Origin: Rhizobium nepotum 39/7
GTDB lineage: Bacteria > Pseudomonadota > Alphaproteobacteria > Rhizobiales > Rhizobiaceae
Assembly: GCF_000949865.1 (NCBI RefSeq)
Contig: NZ_JWJH01000003.1
Coordinates: 265,785 to 329,784 of the forward strand
DNA: 64,000 nt
Direction: 5' to 3'
Below are positions 62,968 through 64,000 of the stretch, piece after piece; the first letter of the stretch is position 1, and each line of letters begins with the position of its first letter. Made by a program: the position numbers and the translations under genes. The notes under the pieces were generated by a model that saw only the letters and a list, made by a program, of their open reading frames with translations, ran no database searches and was not told the origin of the DNA.

Positions 62968-63836
62968 ACGCGAAACCACAAAAGCCCGTGACGGAAGGTT
63001 CGAATAAAGAGGTAAGCCGTCCTTTTTGCGGCATCATCATGCCTATCGCTACAATGGGGCAGTATGAAAAGTCCCATTGGGACCGGGTACGCATCATCCT
63101 TAACGAAGCCATCGAAGACGCTGGCTATTCGCCTCGGCTCGTCAGTGAGAGTGAAGATATCGGCGTAATTCATGCAAGGATCGTGCAGAACCTATACGAC
63201 GATCCCATTGTTGTGTGTGATGTGAGCGGCAAGAATGCAAACGTCATGTTTGAACTCGGGCTTAGGCTGGCTTTCGACAAACCGACTATCGTCATCAAAG
63301 ATGATCAGACCGACTACAGTTTTGATACATCGCCTGTCGAACATATAGGCTATCGGGCGGACCTTCGGTTTGATGACGTCCGGGATTTTAAGAAAAGGCT
63401 ATCTGCCGCGATTAAGGGCAGTATTGCAAAGAAAGAGAAAGACGAATCTTATTCGCCGTTCCTTGGGCATTTCGGCAAATTCAAATTGGCTGGTATCGAC
63501 ACCAAAACGGTTAGTTCAGAACAGTTTATTATCGAGCAGCTTCAGAGCCTAAAAGCTGAAATGGTCAATTTATCGTTGCGTGTTACAAAAGAGGTTCGCC
63601 ATCACAGCTACGACATGGGTGAGAAGTCACAGCACCTCTTGATCGAAAACTGCATCAACGATGTTAAAGGTTCATCTGTCTTCGATTTCACTAATGAAAA
63701 TGACCTCCAGCTCTTCTCTAGTTTAGTACAAAGAGAGGTCCTTGGGAGGAACGGCAAGATCAGCCGTAGTGTGATTGACCCTTACGTCAGGATGTATGTC
63801 AACGAAATGCTGCGCCCGCAGGCATCTTTGACTTAG
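62964..63836 (+). CDS. Nucleoside 2-deoxyribosyltransferase/TIR-like fold protein
   Basis: 290 residues. Residues about 20-155 follow the Rossmann-like pattern of nucleoside-deoxyribosyltransferase-related and TIR-like proteins: CGIIMPIATM, RVRIILNEAIEDAGYSPRLVSESEDIGVIHARIVQNLYDD, IVVCDVSGKNANVMFELGLRLAF with Asp86, Asn93 and Glu97 in the expected acidic-site motif. The C-terminal 130 residues are helical and unassigned. Relatives occur as nucleotide-processing effectors in immune loci. It is coupled to the PH-SHOCT gene. Confidence 0.65.
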   Translation: MNAKPQKPVTEGSNKEVSRPFCGIIMPIATMGQYEKSHWDRVRIILNEAIEDAGYSPRLVSESEDIGVIHARIVQNLYDDPIVVCDVSGKNANVMFELGLRLAFDKPTIVIKDDQTDYSFDTSPVEHIGYRADLRFDDVRDFKKRLSAAIKGSIAKKEKDESYSPFLGHFGKFKLAGIDTKTVSSEQFIIEQLQSLKAEMVNLSLRVTKEVRHHSYDMGEKSQHLLIENCINDVKGSSVFDFTNENDLQLFSSLVQREVLGRNGKISRSVIDPYVRMYVNEMLRPQASLT

Positions 63837-64000
63837 AGCAGATAGCGGATAGCGTCACTACAAATCCTGCCCGCCACCGCTGCTGCCCACTTTTCAGCCG
63901 CAATCCACAATTATTGAACAATATAGACTCACTGTTCACTTATTTTGGGCGATCACGCTTTTGGTTTGTCAATCAGCACTGAACATTCACCCCTTTTACT
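63837..64000. other. Non-coding tail at window edge
   Basis: No open frame, RNA gene or repeat of the left element junction is recognised in these 164 bases. AT content rises after 63900, possibly a promoter region for the next gene. Confidence 0.4.

Larger units (their letters stand above)
55041..64000. mobile_element. Integrated element with tyrosine recombinase and defence-like cargo (right end not in window)
   Basis: From about 55041 the DNA becomes AT-richer with different codon use, begins with an integrase-type gene, and holds mostly orphan and defence-type genes to the window edge. The left end abuts the TPP riboswitch; there is no tRNA gene there. No direct repeat of the left junction is seen within the window, so attR, if it exists, is beyond 64000. 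Genomic-island status is inferred from composition and content. Confidence 0.7.

Overview
The window looks like an alphaproteobacterial genome of the Rhizobiaceae, most probably the Agrobacterium group. The evidence is high GC with strong third-position GC in the first 55 kb, the gene families present (thu-type trehalose/maltose transport, exoY-exoF-exoQ-like genes, dctA/dctBD, dadXA with an Lrp regulator, BA14K and DUF995 proteins) and typical rhizobial intergenic palindromes. From memory, not from a search, this set of neighbours resembles the secondary (linear) chromosome of A. tumefaciens.

Layout. 1-4949: sugar ABC transporter (SBP, two permeases, cut ATPase) with a divergent LacI regulator. 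5127-9543: small proteins, a 3-methyladenine DNA glycosylase, an SDR and two tandem L,D-transpeptidases. 9621-15086: a chemoreceptor, an omega-amino acid aminotransferase, and an IS110-type element lying between that gene and a XRE-cupin regulator. 15705-35714: an extracellular polysaccharide and secretion region. It has ExoY/ExoF/ExoQ-like genes, a four-gene type I secretion block (ABC exporter, HlyD adaptor, two probable secreted proteins), a LuxR-type regulator, then UDP-sugar decarboxylase, UDP-glucose 4-epimerase, a processive glycosyltransferase, a DUF995 protein, a GH26-like hydrolase and an AGE-family epimerase. Together they suggest synthesis, export and remodelling of a matrix polysaccharide with companion secreted proteins. 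35904-41042: amidohydrolase, GNAT-TPR protein, SDR remnant, second class III aminotransferase, EamA half-transporter. 41235-46025: dctA divergent from dctBD, with a visible sigma-54 promoter and two DctD-like sites. 46219-50679: BA14K protein, GntR regulator, dadA-dadX and divergent Lrp. 50901-55040: a thiamine salvage/transport operon (thiX, thiY, thiM, thiE, thiD) behind a clear TPP riboswitch.

55041 to the right edge: an AT-richer integrated element next to the riboswitch. It begins with a DUF6538-type tyrosine recombinase that lacks two of the usual catalytic residues. It carries what looks like a defence cargo: a compact PLD-like / SIR2-like / membrane coiled-coil operon, a PH-SHOCT membrane protein overlapping a nucleoside-deoxyribosyltransferase/TIR-like protein, and a tandemly duplicated 277-bp module. 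Each copy of that module encodes a tiny one-helix membrane protein behind a hairpin that hides the ribosome binding site. The duplicated module and the PLD-SIR2 operon are the best candidates here for undescribed systems. The right end of the element is outside the window.
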